A program made the translations under genes and the position numbers. 64,000 nt of DNA from Sporomusa malonica (lineage in GTDB: Bacteria; Bacillota; Negativicutes; Sporomusales; Sporomusaceae). The notes below the pieces were generated by a model that was not told the DNA's origin, searched no databases, and was given only the letters and a program-made list of their open reading frames with translations. The stretch lies in NCBI RefSeq assembly GCF_041428715.1, contig NZ_CP155572.1, one strand, 5' to 3'. Shown piece by piece: positions 1 to 8,341 of the stretch (positions are counted from its first letter, which is position 1; every line of letters starts with the position of its first letter).

Positions 1-705
1 TAAGATGGCTTCATTCAGCAGTTGGTCTTTGGTTATCCCCGAGTTCTCCCAATCAATGTTATGGGCAAAGGTCATACTGCCGCCAAAACGGATAAAAATT
101 GTGAGATAGTAAATGGCAACAAGCAGCGCGGCGCGCAGAGCAATATTGTGATACCATTTAGACAACCGGGGAAACGAATATGTTTTGGATGCCAACCAAC
201 GCCTAAGCAATCTGCACAGCAAAAACGCCGTAGCCGAAGCCAGCAGCACCCTGACAGGCAGGTTATACTGCTCAATAACAGTATGGACAATGGCCGATAC
301 ATCGTCATTTAGCGTATTAAACAACAGTTGATTAAACGCCATACGAAACTCTTGATAATAGGGAATGCGTGCATGAAATAAAAAACTGAGTAAGGTAACA
401 TATACTGCCCCCAGGTAAAGCCGAATATGACTCAGCCTCTTCCAAGGAAGAAAAAGTCTGAGACCAGTGCAGCAAACTAGCGGCATAAGCACCATTAACC
501 CGGCGCTTTTTAAACTAATGCGAAAACCATAATATAGCGCAGCAGCAATGTCGCTTATTGTTGCGGCCTCACTCAGAAAAGAGTGCATGACTGCAATAAA
601 CCCAACGCGAAATAGGCAAAATACTCCCAAAATAAAAATGAACAGTTTGCAATCCTGCTGCAATTCACTATAAAATTCGTCCCAATTAACCAGCCTGATA
701 ATCAA
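1..705 (-). CDS. LTA synthase-family sulfatase-like protein, N-terminal part
   Basis: An open frame runs without a stop from a TTG at 705 to the window edge (235 codons). The TTG is preceded by a GGAAGGG ribosome-binding site about 5 bases away. The protein is strongly hydrophobic, with several membrane segments in the first 200 residues. It carries FHARIPYYQEFRMAFNQ and, near the cut end, GGSMTFAHNIDWENSG, which resemble the membrane domain of LTA-synthase/phosphoglycerol-transferase family proteins. The sulfatase-like catalytic domain would lie outside the window, so the catalytic residues cannot be checked. In a diderm such proteins usually modify periplasmic glycans or lipids rather than make lipoteichoic acid. 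The family call is from memory of motif style. Confidence 0.6.
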   Translation of the reverse strand, partial: MIIRLVNWDEFYSELQQDCKLFIFILGVFCLFRVGFIAVMHSFLSEAATISDIAAALYYGFRISLKSAGLMVLMPLVCCTGLRLFLPWKRLSHIRLYLGAVYVTLLSFLFHARIPYYQEFRMAFNQLLFNTLNDDVSAIVHTVIEQYNLPVRVLLASATAFLLCRLLRRWLASKTYSFPRLSKWYHNIALRAALLVAIYYLTIFIRFGGSMTFAHNIDWENSGITKDQLLNEAIL

Positions 706-859
706 CCCAACCCTTCCTACAGTAAAGAAACTAGGGCACTATTAGCTATATATCTAACAAGGACATAAATCCAATAGTGTACACTATTCAAAACTTCGGT
801 CATATTCTACTTTTTTTGCTAAATTCCTGCTTTGCTCGGCAAAGATCTTACACCAGAGG

Positions 860-923
860 AAAAAATAAAAACACAGAGCCTGTTCTCCGGTCTCCAAAAA
901 GGAGACAAGAGAACAGGCTCTGT
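860..923 (-). terminator. Intrinsic terminator after the DUF1904 gene
   Basis: Long inverted repeat (873-923) with 15-base arms reading ACAGAGCCTGTTCTC and its complement. On the minus strand it is followed by GTTTTTATTTTTT. It lies just downstream of the gene ending at 987. Confidence 0.85.
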
Positions 924-986
924 AGCTTCAGCTGTACTGTTCACGCCACAACAGTATACCCAAAAACTCTTTTACGCCTAAATGCT

Positions 987-1313
987 CTAATAATGATTCT
1001 GATTTTCGTAATACCTATTTTCCTGTAAGACTACGAAAAAAGTTTCAACATGACAGTACCCCGCACTTAAAACATGCCGATAGATGGCAGCAGCCACCTG
1101 ATCCTGCACTTCCTGCCCACGGTCAAACCAGTTTACCTGCACAAGAGGAGTAATCTCTTGCTGCCTGCCGTCCATAATAAAAACACTGTTCACGGCTTCT
1201 AAAGTAAAATAATCGCGTGGACAGCCAATAATAACGTGAAGCTCGTCAACAAGTGGTTTACTTATATCTTTGATCTTATCTAGTTCCATTCCTTTAATAA
1301 TAATCTGCGGCAT
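987..1313 (-). CDS. DUF1904 family protein
   Basis: Small protein of 108 residues starting MPQIIIKGMELDKIKDISK. The ATG at 1313 follows GGAGGG with a 4-base gap, which is why it was chosen over the longer frame starting at 1340. The sequence matches the DUF1904 pattern: an N-terminal beta-strand, CPRDYFTLEAV in the middle, NWFDRGQEVQDQVA, and ENRYYENQNHY at the end. The family is related in fold to tautomerases (4-oxalocrotonate tautomerase-like), but no enzyme activity is established. It is a single gene with its own terminator. Confidence 0.75.
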   Translation of the reverse strand: MPQIIIKGMELDKIKDISKPLVDELHVIIGCPRDYFTLEAVNSVFIMDGRQQEITPLVQVNWFDRGQEVQDQVAAAIYRHVLSAGYCHVETFFVVLQENRYYENQNHY

Positions 1314-1488
1314 AGTACCCTCCGATTTTTTTCTTCCCATTTTATCCTAGGTTAGCACTCGTATCCTTGTCTGTCAATAAAAGCAAATAACGCGCAGACT
1401 TGGCTAATCCACCATAAACTAACTCGGTTGCTGGCGCTTATTTTAGAAGACACTAACAAAAAACTAAATAAACTTTCTATCAGGATAT

Positions 1489-1577
1489 AAAGTAAACACG
1501 GCTTGCGCCGAGCCTTAGCGAAAGCGGAAGCCGATGTTGCCCTTATCCAGACGGAAAGTTACACTTTCTTACAGGAT
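1489..1577 (+). repeat. Dispersed intergenic repeat, copy 1
   Basis: About 90 bp beginning AAAGTAAACACGGCTTGCGC and ending near TTTCTTACAGGAT. Near-identical copies lie at 22513-22602 and 37111-37199 (inverted), with a truncated copy at 35507-35549. It contains short self-complementary stretches such as CGGCTTGCGCCG, and it lies between a promoter region and the start of the secreted-protein gene at 1608. Confidence 0.85.
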
Positions 1578-1607
1578 CAAAAACCTTGGTAACGAAAGGA
1601 GAATAAC

Positions 1608-2837
1608 ATGAAGCACAACAGCCGTAGAAAAAATGCCAAACGCAGATACAAGCACCTAGTGGCTGCCCTTGCTGGCGCCGCCGTTGTAACCTCGGCTCTG
1701 CTGCCTGGTCTCCCCATCTCCAAGGTTCATGCTGCTGAAAATACTGTGGTGGCCTCCCCAGCCCCGATCACCGAAGCGGCTTCTCCTGACCAGACAACGC
1801 CCACCAATGTCCCCGCTGCGGAAACTACCAAAGACCGTACCCCTGACCGCAACACAGATGAGGATAAAAACCGCCCTAATGAAAATCAAACTGTTTCATC
1901 TTCACCGGTTGCCGCCGTCAAAGCAGCTGCAGCAGCATATGGTTTTGACCGGCATGACAGCTTTTCGCTACAATGGCAAAGTTCGACCGAGGCAGTTGTC
2001 TCCGTTCGTACAGACAATGGCAAAACCTTTAGAGTCCGTTTAACCAAGGACAATGACAGCTGGAAAATCGATAGCGTAAAAGAAATCATTACCGGCGGTG
2101 ATAGCGGCGGCGTTATTCATGGTGGCGACCCTGTTGATGTTGTGAGAGACAATGCTGGCACATTTGGCTTTGATGCATACAATGACACATTTACCCTATT
2201 ATCGGTTACTGGTGGCAAAGCTATTGTCGAAGTAAAAACCAGTGGTCAAAAATTCAAGGTTGATTTAGAGCGAAGCGGTGGAAAGTGGGTTATTACCACC
2301 ATCCGTGGCATCGGTAATGGTAATTACCCGGCTACCTATCGTCCAGCCAGCCTATATGGTTATCGAACATTAGGCGCTGCTACCGGTCCAGTGGTCACTG
2401 CCAACGAACGGGTACTTTACACCAACGATTCGTTTGCTGGCTGGACCTGGAATCAAAGTACCTATCCGGCAGATATGAAACTCGGTGTCCTGCTGTCCAA
2501 GCCTCAATCGGCCGCTGCCGCAGACCTCCCTGGCATCATTGTCGATAAGGTTGACTCAATTGATTTTGGCCGTCAGGTAGTCCTCTATGCTCATATCGGT
2601 TCAGTAACTGAACGAGGCTATGGCATTGGTATTGAAAAGGTTGTCCAGACAGGCAATGACCTGACCGTCACCATCAGGACCAAAAGCCCGCTGGAGAACC
2701 ACAGACTCTCACTGACTAAAACCAATGATGTAATTCCCATCGACCGCTTAGCCTTAAACTTCGATGACCCTATTCACATTAAGTTTGTTGACCAAAATGG
2801 TACTACACTCAGCACATATACTGTTGTAAAGCGGTAG
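1608..2837 (+). CDS. Secreted protein with two repeats and a PrcB-like C-terminus
   Basis: 409 residues. A basic start (KHNSRRKNAKRRYK), a hydrophobic stretch and an AHA-like cleavage site (VHAAEN, about residue 42) indicate a Sec signal peptide. A low-complexity Pro/Thr/Glu linker follows. Next come two homologous repeats of about 60 residues, each with FxFDxxxxxFxLxxxxxxxxxVxVxT and a KWxIxxI-type ending (about 105-160 and 180-235). The C-terminal region, with LPGIIVDKVDSIDF and TVTIRTKSP, resembles the PrcB_C domain found in surface protease-complex subunits. AAAGGAG precedes the ATG. No catalytic motif is seen, and the exact role is unknown. Confidence 0.65.
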   Translation: MKHNSRRKNAKRRYKHLVAALAGAAVVTSALLPGLPISKVHAAENTVVASPAPITEAASPDQTTPTNVPAAETTKDRTPDRNTDEDKNRPNENQTVSSSPVAAVKAAAAAYGFDRHDSFSLQWQSSTEAVVSVRTDNGKTFRVRLTKDNDSWKIDSVKEIITGGDSGGVIHGGDPVDVVRDNAGTFGFDAYNDTFTLLSVTGGKAIVEVKTSGQKFKVDLERSGGKWVITTIRGIGNGNYPATYRPASLYGYRTLGAATGPVVTANERVLYTNDSFAGWTWNQSTYPADMKLGVLLSKPQSAAAADLPGIIVDKVDSIDFGRQVVLYAHIGSVTERGYGIGIEKVVQTGNDLTVTIRTKSPLENHRLSLTKTNDVIPIDRLALNFDDPIHIKFVDQNGTTLSTYTVVKR

Positions 2838-2856
2838 TAAAAAAACAGTTGTGTGA

Positions 2857-2943
2857 AATGAGATTGCCACACTATTGTTCGCAATGACCAGGAAGGATTA
2901 TCCCTTTTAGTCATTGCGAATGTATGTGAAGCAATCTCATTTT
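2857..2943. repeat. Long imperfect palindrome of the TCATTGCGA type
   Basis: AATGAGATTGC at the left pairs with GCAATCTCATTT at the right, and GTTCGCAATGAC pairs with GTCATTGCGAAT inside. It sits between two convergent genes. Elements with GAGATTGC...TCATTGCGA ends are a widespread class of dispersed intergenic palindromes in many phyla. It could also stop transcription from both sides. Confidence 0.65.
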
Positions 2944-2964
2944 TCATACCATTTGGGAATCACC

Positions 2965-3882
2965 TTACTTCCGCCACAGAGACTGGCGGTCATGACCATA
3001 TTGAAACTCAAGTTTCATAATGGCTTTAGCAATGTCGTCTGCATTGACGATTTGTTCCCACATATGATCAAACAAATTCAGTGTTTTTTCAAATCCATAT
3101 AGATAAAAAGGCTTTTTGAAGACAAAGCTTACAAAAAAGTTTTCAAGTAATCCTGTGCCGAAGCTAGATACAGGCTGCGCTACAGCAGCAACAGCCAGTT
3201 CGTCCAACCAATCATAATTGCGATTAAATAATGCAGTTAGCTCTCGCGCGATTGTCTCATCCTGAACTAGACTGTTTACCGCCTTGACTGTCTCGGCAAG
3301 AAAAGCTAAGCGCTGGCTAAGCGGCATAGTCCGGCACTGCAAAATATCAATAAAATGTGTCTCCAATTCAAAATAGTAATGAAGCGGTTTCCTTAATGAC
3401 TGCTGCGCAGGATAAACTTCAGCCGCATAATTATTATCAACTAAATCAATCGGCTGCCTGTCAGATTTGATAATAGCAAGCGGTTCAGTTCGGTCAGCCA
3501 GCTTCAATACTGCTGGACAGCTAAAACTTAACGTCAGTTCAATTCCCCGTGCTGTACTCATGGGGTATCGTGGAAAGGTCTGGCAAACAGCGTCAAGGTG
3601 GCTATGATCGGCCTCTTTGTGCAACAGGCAGCTGTTGCTTTCGTCCAGAAACCAGCAGCCACCTCCAGCTTGTTTGGCGATGTAGGCGTATTCGCCATAA
3701 CCGCCCTGACCGTCAAAAGCAATAAATGCCTGAGCAAACTCGGCCTTACGGCCGCCGGCTGTAAACAGCGCCTCATTGCGGCGGTAACTGGCTTCGTCCA
3801 TAGTGACCTGCCAGTGATTGCGGCAGCAGGTTCCACACATTTGACAGGAAAACTGTCCAACTATATCAGTATAAATATACAC
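2965..3882 (-). CDS. YkgJ/FliB-like cysteine-cluster protein
   Basis: 305 residues. The N-terminus has FSCQMCGTCCRNHWQ, the Cys cluster typical of YkgJ-family proteins. Cysteines at GGCWFL, NSCLLH and AVCQTFPRYP follow, then LTLSFSCPAVLKL. This order resembles FliB, the flagellin lysine N-methylase family, but no flagellar genes are nearby, so the substrate is unknown. The Cys cluster may bind a metal or an Fe-S centre. The start is a GTG at 3882 with only a weak ribosome-binding site; no better one is visible before the Cys cluster. Confidence 0.6.
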   Translation of the reverse strand: MYIYTDIVGQFSCQMCGTCCRNHWQVTMDEASYRRNEALFTAGGRKAEFAQAFIAFDGQGGYGEYAYIAKQAGGGCWFLDESNSCLLHKEADHSHLDAVCQTFPRYPMSTARGIELTLSFSCPAVLKLADRTEPLAIIKSDRQPIDLVDNNYAAEVYPAQQSLRKPLHYYFELETHFIDILQCRTMPLSQRLAFLAETVKAVNSLVQDETIARELTALFNRNYDWLDELAVAAVAQPVSSFGTGLLENFFVSFVFKKPFYLYGFEKTLNLFDHMWEQIVNADDIAKAIMKLEFQYGHDRQSLWRK

Positions 3883-4105
3883 GACTTAATCCATCCCCAC
3901 TCTAGTTTACTATATTCTTATAAAGAGTTATCTGCCGCTGATAAAACTCCTCCTGCCTGCTATATAAAATTCTGTAGTCTGCTGACCGTTGTAGCAGGCT
4001 ACAGAGAAATGGATGTGTATATCTAAGTCAATCCAGAAAAAATAATCAGTATACAAACAATCATAACAGTGATATAATTTAACCAAAATAAGGAAAGGAG
4101 GTCAA

Positions 4106-4558
4106 TTGAATACATTGAACAGTAATAAAACTGGTGGCTATGACATCGAAGAAAGCCTTGGTTTTCTTCTTTCTAAGTGTCACCAACGAGCCTTTCAAAT
4201 CTTTCGCGAGAAACTCTCATCTCATAATCTCACACCACCTCAGTTCTCAATGTTGGCTTTTCTCTGGAAAAAAGACGAACAGTCACAAATCCAGTTGGGA
4301 ACAGCTATGGAAATGGACCGCACGACCATCAGCGGCATCATTGATCGTCTTGAAAACCAGGGATTGGTTAACCGCGCGCCCCATCCGGAAGACAGACGGG
4401 TTTTCATGATAAGCCTGACAGAAGCAGGCCGGAGGTTAGAGCACAGTGTTTCCTGTTTATCGCTCAAGGCTAATACCGAAATAGCTTCGAATCTCTCTGC
4501 ACAAGAAAAAGAATCTTTAGTAATTCTACTAAAAAAAATGAGAGGTGGATCACAATGA
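4106..4558 (+). CDS. MarR family transcriptional regulator
   Basis: 150 residues with the MarR winged-helix layout: helices around LTPPQFSMLAFLW, a recognition helix at MEMDRTTISGIIDRLENQGLV and a wing at RAPHPEDRRVFMISLTEAG. The TTG start at 4106 is preceded by AAAGGAGG, five bases away. It overlaps the next gene by four bases (ATGA), so the two are translationally coupled. It probably controls itself and the DUF169 gene. Confidence 0.85.
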   Translation: MNTLNSNKTGGYDIEESLGFLLSKCHQRAFQIFREKLSSHNLTPPQFSMLAFLWKKDEQSQIQLGTAMEMDRTTISGIIDRLENQGLVNRAPHPEDRRVFMISLTEAGRRLEHSVSCLSLKANTEIASNLSAQEKESLVILLKKMRGGSQ

Positions 4559-5331
4559 CAAGTAAGATCGCGGCAGCCGTTAATCTAAGGTATTCTCCCG
4601 TAGCCATTATATTCGCTGCAGAAAAACCCGCAGAAGCTTTACAGTTCAAAGAAGGCCGCTGGGGCTGTGTAGTGTCCATGCTGAATGCAGCTGCCAAGGG
4701 ACGGACAGCGGTTTTCGACCGCAAAACATTTGGCTGTATCGGCGGCGGTGCTGGGCTCGGCTTTGGTAATACTTACATCGGTATGCCGGGGGGTATAGAA
4801 TATTTCCTGTCTTCGGGCAATAGAGAATTCTGCGAAAGCGAGCTGGGTAAAAACATAGTAAAAAATTGGCCTGCCCTAAGCCACGGTGAAGCATACAAGA
4901 AAACACCTGAATTCGCCAAGTCCTTTGCCGATGCCCTCCCCTATTACGATGTGCCTACTGAATACGTAATTTTTAAACCGCTGGAGAATCTTCTGCCTGA
5001 AGAAAAACCTGAAGTGGTAGTTTTTCTTACTACACCTGATCAGCTTTCTGCCTTGACAGTGCTGGCAAACTATGCCAGACATGGCGGTGATAATGTTATC
5101 ATCCCTTGGGGCGCCGGCTGCCATAGCCTCTGCATCCTTCCCTTGCATGAGGGGAAATCGGCTAAGCCGAAAGCGGTCGTCGGACTTATCGATGTTTCTG
5201 CCCGTAAACAAGTAGATAAGGATATCCTTTCATTCAGTGTCCCTTACACAATGTATCTTGAAATGGAAGGCAATGTGGAAGAGAGTTTCCTGACAAGAGA
5301 TGAGTGGCTGAAAATTCGAGACAGGAATTAA
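4555..5331 (+). CDS. DUF169 domain protein
   Basis: 258 residues matching the DUF169 family: YSPVAIIFAAEKP at the start, the conserved WGCVVSMLNAAAKG, FGCIGGGAGLGFG, GGIEYFLSSG, and PWGAGCHSLCILPL near residue 190. The family is common in anaerobes. It has several conserved cysteines and glycines and no agreed function; it is sometimes linked to metal or electron-transfer chemistry. No signal peptide or membrane segment is seen. It is coupled to the MarR gene upstream by an ATGA overlap and followed by a strong terminator. Confidence 0.8.
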   Translation: MTSKIAAAVNLRYSPVAIIFAAEKPAEALQFKEGRWGCVVSMLNAAAKGRTAVFDRKTFGCIGGGAGLGFGNTYIGMPGGIEYFLSSGNREFCESELGKNIVKNWPALSHGEAYKKTPEFAKSFADALPYYDVPTEYVIFKPLENLLPEEKPEVVVFLTTPDQLSALTVLANYARHGGDNVIIPWGAGCHSLCILPLHEGKSAKPKAVVGLIDVSARKQVDKDILSFSVPYTMYLEMEGNVEESFLTRDEWLKIRDRN

Positions 5332-5367
5332 TACTGACAGAATAGCTCTTCAATCGATTGCCAGCAA

Positions 5368-5418
5368 GTAAAAGGATCGCCCAAAGCCAATAGGTGGCTT
5401 TTGACGATCCTTTTTTTG
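5368..5418 (+). terminator. Intrinsic terminator of the MarR-DUF169 operon
   Basis: AAAAGGATCG pairs with CGATCCTTTT around an inner AAAGCC/GGCTTT stem, and a run of seven T follows. It stands between convergent genes. Confidence 0.85.
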
Positions 5419-5465
5419 TCAAAGAAATCAAGCTATGGGCGATAGAAATCTAATGCACCCCATGT

Positions 5466-5855
5466 TTATTCAAAAAAAACTTTCTTAAATATAGCTATAA
5501 CCAACACAATCCAGGCCACTGCCGCTACCGCCAGCATACCGAAAATATAAGGCAGCCGCCTGCCCCATTTCTCGCTCTGGCGTTTACTTTCATCAAGTAC
5601 TGAACTAGGCAACAAATGAGTCAAATACATCATAGCCCCAGTGACAAGCGCAGCATCATCTGCAATTCCCAAAAATGGCAGATAATCTGGCAGTAGATCA
5701 ATCGGGCTGACCAAATAGACAAGCAGCGCTGCCAGTAAGCCTTTTACATATTGAGGGGTTAACGGATGACGCCATGCATAATATAAAATTACCGCATTAT
5801 CCCGCAAGAGTTTCAGCCAAGCCCCAAACCGGAAAATCTGGGCTCCTTTTACCAT
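5466..5855 (-). CDS. YkvA family (DUF1232) membrane protein
   Basis: 129 residues with the DUF1232 signature: AWRHPLTPQYVKGLLAALLV, then YLVSPIDLLPDYLPFLGIADDA, and a second hydrophobic helix near the C-terminus (LAVAAVAWIVLVIAIF). The ATG at 5855 follows GGTGA by five bases; a TTG or GTG slightly upstream is possible. Members are small inner-membrane proteins of unknown function. It is not clearly part of the ROK/MFS operon because 60 bases separate it from the MFS gene. Confidence 0.75.
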   Translation of the reverse strand: MVKGAQIFRFGAWLKLLRDNAVILYYAWRHPLTPQYVKGLLAALLVYLVSPIDLLPDYLPFLGIADDAALVTGAMMYLTHLLPSSVLDESKRQSEKWGRRLPYIFGMLAVAAVAWIVLVIAIFKKVFFE

Positions 5856-5915
5856 GTTTATCACCAACCTAATGGTTTTATTCTAATGTGAACTACGAAA
5901 TTACAGTCGCCTAGA

Positions 5916-7067
5916 CTATTCAGTTGCGACACGAGCACTAACTGCTACAATCAGCAGCATTGCGGCGACACATAAAAAAGCGAAGGAGAGGCTCGTTGTA
6001 TGAGCAATAAAACCAATGAGTGCCGGACCCGCCAGAATGCCTGAATAACCAAGGGTCGTAACAGCTGAGACCGCCAAGTTTGCCGGCATGACTTTCTGTC
6101 GGCCCAGTACCGAATACAATACCGGCACAATATTGGAAGCGCCTAACCCGACCAGCCCAAAGCCAATAAGCGAGGCTATCCAAGTTGGAATGAATATAGT
6201 AATGGTAAATCCTAACGCCGCACATATCCCCCCGAAGATAAGTATCTTTTTTCCGCCAAATGCCTGAACAACACGATCACCACTCAACCTGCCTATCGTC
6301 ATCGCAACTGAAAACAGGGAATAGCCAAGTCCTGCATGAGAAAAATCAACCCCTCTCTGCGAAGACAAAAATACGGCGCTCCAATCCAGCATCGATCCTT
6401 CCGCAAGAAAAACAATGAAGCACAAAACTCCAATGAAAAGGACAATTCCTTTAGGAAGAACAAACAACGGCGCGTCCTTTTCTTCACTCCCATAGGGCAG
6501 CAAGTGCTTTCCGAAAGTTAATAAAAGTCCTACAATCACCACTATGACACAAAACACTGCTGCCAGCGGTGATGCGCCTGCCCCGAGAAGGCCACTAACA
6601 ATACCTGCGCCAACGAAACCTCCAACACTCCATAACCCGTGAAACCCGGACATCATTGCTCTACCACTGGCTTTCTCAACAATCACGGCTTGGATATTGA
6701 CTACCACATCGACCGCACCAATCGCAGCACCGAAGATCAGCAGTGTAATGATGAGTGCCGGAACGCTTGCGACCATGGCAAGCAGTGGTAAAGAAACACA
6801 GATAAGCAAACTAGCAACCCAAATCATCATACGGCAACCAAAGCGCGCTGCAAGTGCGCCAGCGAGGGGCATGGTAATAATAGATCCTGCACCCAGGCAC
6901 AGCAAAAGAAGTCCCAGAACACCCTCATCAATACCAAGGCGATTCTTAGCGTAGGGAACAAGAGGTGCCCATGCTGCGATCCCAAATCCAGCAATAAAAA
7001 ATGCTACCCGTGTGGAAAGTTGTTCCCAAAAACCTGGTACGGGACATTCAGAATGCCTAATTCTCAT
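5916..7067 (-). CDS. MFS transporter, YbjJ-like
   Basis: 383 residues with 12 predicted membrane segments. The sequence near the start (RVAFFIAGFGIAAWAPLVPY), GSIITMPLAGALAARFGCR between helices 2 and 3, and SMLDWSAVFLSS in helix 7 resemble E. coli YbjJ and the fucose-permease branch of the MFS. The substrate is unknown. It begins 14 bases after the ROK gene, so the two form an operon. A sugar-related ligand of the ROK protein may be the transported compound; that is inference. Confidence 0.8.
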   Translation of the reverse strand: MRIRHSECPVPGFWEQLSTRVAFFIAGFGIAAWAPLVPYAKNRLGIDEGVLGLLLLCLGAGSIITMPLAGALAARFGCRMMIWVASLLICVSLPLLAMVASVPALIITLLIFGAAIGAVDVVVNIQAVIVEKASGRAMMSGFHGLWSVGGFVGAGIVSGLLGAGASPLAAVFCVIVVIVGLLLTFGKHLLPYGSEEKDAPLFVLPKGIVLFIGVLCFIVFLAEGSMLDWSAVFLSSQRGVDFSHAGLGYSLFSVAMTIGRLSGDRVVQAFGGKKILIFGGICAALGFTITIFIPTWIASLIGFGLVGLGASNIVPVLYSVLGRQKVMPANLAVSAVTTLGYSGILAGPALIGFIAHTTSLSFAFLCVAAMLLIVAVSARVATE

Positions 7068-7081
7068 TATGTTGCAATTCC

Positions 7082-8113
7082 TTACATTCTTTTTTCTATT
7101 AGTTGAATATCACAAGTCAGACTCTCTAAGGTAATAGAAACCAAGCCATTTATATAATCATCCTGCATATTCTCTTGTATAATTATCTGTGACATATGCT
7201 CATGAGGTATTATTTTCCGGCAAGCATCAGAAAGCTCTTCAAGCATATCTGACCGGATTAAGCCTCCTGTTACTACAATGGTTTCAGGATTAATAATTGC
7301 TATAATTGATGCAATTGTTTTCACCATTAAAGGGAAAAAAACATCTGCACTATTTATCTGCTTTATTTGCTCTTCTCGTGAATGATCAAAAGGCAAATAG
7401 GACACTTCTCCTGCAAAGTTAGTATTGCCTTTAATAATATGCCCATCAACAATTATCCCTGCACCGGAACAATTATCCTGAGGAAAAGTTACAACCGCAA
7501 TCGTTTTGTCTTCATCATAATTCTGTTTTTTATAAAAGCCATATGCGGTTAGATTCATATCATTTTCAACTGTAATTTTTAGATTATATTTAGCTTTTAA
7601 CCGGGTAGCTAATGGAAGATTTACCAGCTCTTCAATATCGCCAGCACCAATTACGCCTCTATGAATAATCCCTGGTATGCCAATTCCGACAGCCTTGATA
7701 TTCTCGTAATTGTAAATCAGTTTTTCAATCAGATTATCTATGACTTCATAGTTGATGATTTCTACCTCAGCCGAATTTTCCTCAATAATCTCACCTGTTA
7801 AATTGGTAACTGCATGAATAGTTCTATAGACTCCTTTTTCATTACTCACAAAGATACAAGCAATATAAGAATAATTTGCATTATACATAAAACGCTGGGC
7901 CGGACGGCCACCATTAGGCTGCTCTAAATCAGCTTCAATAACCTCTCCACGTTCTAATAGCTCATTTAGAATGTTGCCGCACGTTGCTACACTTAACCCT
8001 GTTGCATTTGCTATAGTTAATTTAGTTCCAACTGTCAAAGCCTTCAAAGCAGTTTTGACAAGCTCAACATTGATCTGCTTAACTCTAATCGTATTGTTAG
8101 CTATTGGAAGCAT
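7082..8113 (-). CDS. ROK family transcriptional regulator
   Basis: 343 residues. The N-terminal winged helix-turn-helix spans about residues 8-65 (LTIANATGLSVATCGNILNELLERGEV), followed by NGGRPAQRF, a typical wing. The rest is a ROK fold with AVGIGIPGII and a second glycine-rich stretch (VVTGGLIR). The classic ROK zinc-binding Cys cluster (CxCGxxGC) is absent, which suggests a regulator without kinase activity. It is the first gene of a ROK-MFS operon and lies just downstream of a perfect palindrome at 8129-8159, probably its own operator. Confidence 0.85.
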   Translation of the reverse strand: MLPIANNTIRVKQINVELVKTALKALTVGTKLTIANATGLSVATCGNILNELLERGEVIEADLEQPNGGRPAQRFMYNANYSYIACIFVSNEKGVYRTIHAVTNLTGEIIEENSAEVEIINYEVIDNLIEKLIYNYENIKAVGIGIPGIIHRGVIGAGDIEELVNLPLATRLKAKYNLKITVENDMNLTAYGFYKKQNYDEDKTIAVVTFPQDNCSGAGIIVDGHIIKGNTNFAGEVSYLPFDHSREEQIKQINSADVFFPLMVKTIASIIAIINPETIVVTGGLIRSDMLEELSDACRKIIPHEHMSQIIIQENMQDDYINGLVSITLESLTCDIQLIEKRM

Positions 8114-8128
8114 ATTGTCCCCCTCCCT

Positions 8129-8159
8129 AACACTTTTTATAATACTTATAAAAAGTGTT
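8129..8159. promoter_or_regulatory. Palindromic operator upstream of the ROK gene
   Basis: Perfect 14-bp arms, AACACTTTTTATAA and TTATAAAAAGTGTT, around a TAC centre. It starts 15 bases upstream of the ROK start codon. The AT-rich symmetry and length fit the operators of ROK repressors (NagC/XylR type), so autorepression is likely. Confidence 0.7.
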
Positions 8160-8262
8160 GTATTTATTATTAAGATACCACGTCGTTTTGTTTTTTGTCA
8201 ACAATTATATTACAAGAAATATCCAACATCTATACCCTCACTGAGGATCTGGGCATATAAAA

Positions 8263-8318
8263 AACCCCCTTAGTAACAAGTTGTACGTTTAATCATACTT
8301 CCTGTCTACTAAGGGGTG
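8263..8318 (-). terminator. Terminator of the formate dehydrogenase operon
   Basis: On the minus strand CCCCTTAGTA pairs with TACTAAGGGG and is followed by GTTTTTTA. The loop of about 30 bases contains a second small stem (AAGT/ACTT). It lies right after fdhE. Confidence 0.75.
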
Positions 8319-8341
8319 GCCTACCATATTTTTGTAGAGTT

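Noticed and set aside
22..312. 96-codon plus-strand frame at the window start
   Set aside because: It is the shadow of the partial LTA-synthase-like gene on the opposite strand, which has hydrophobic helices and a ribosome-binding site.
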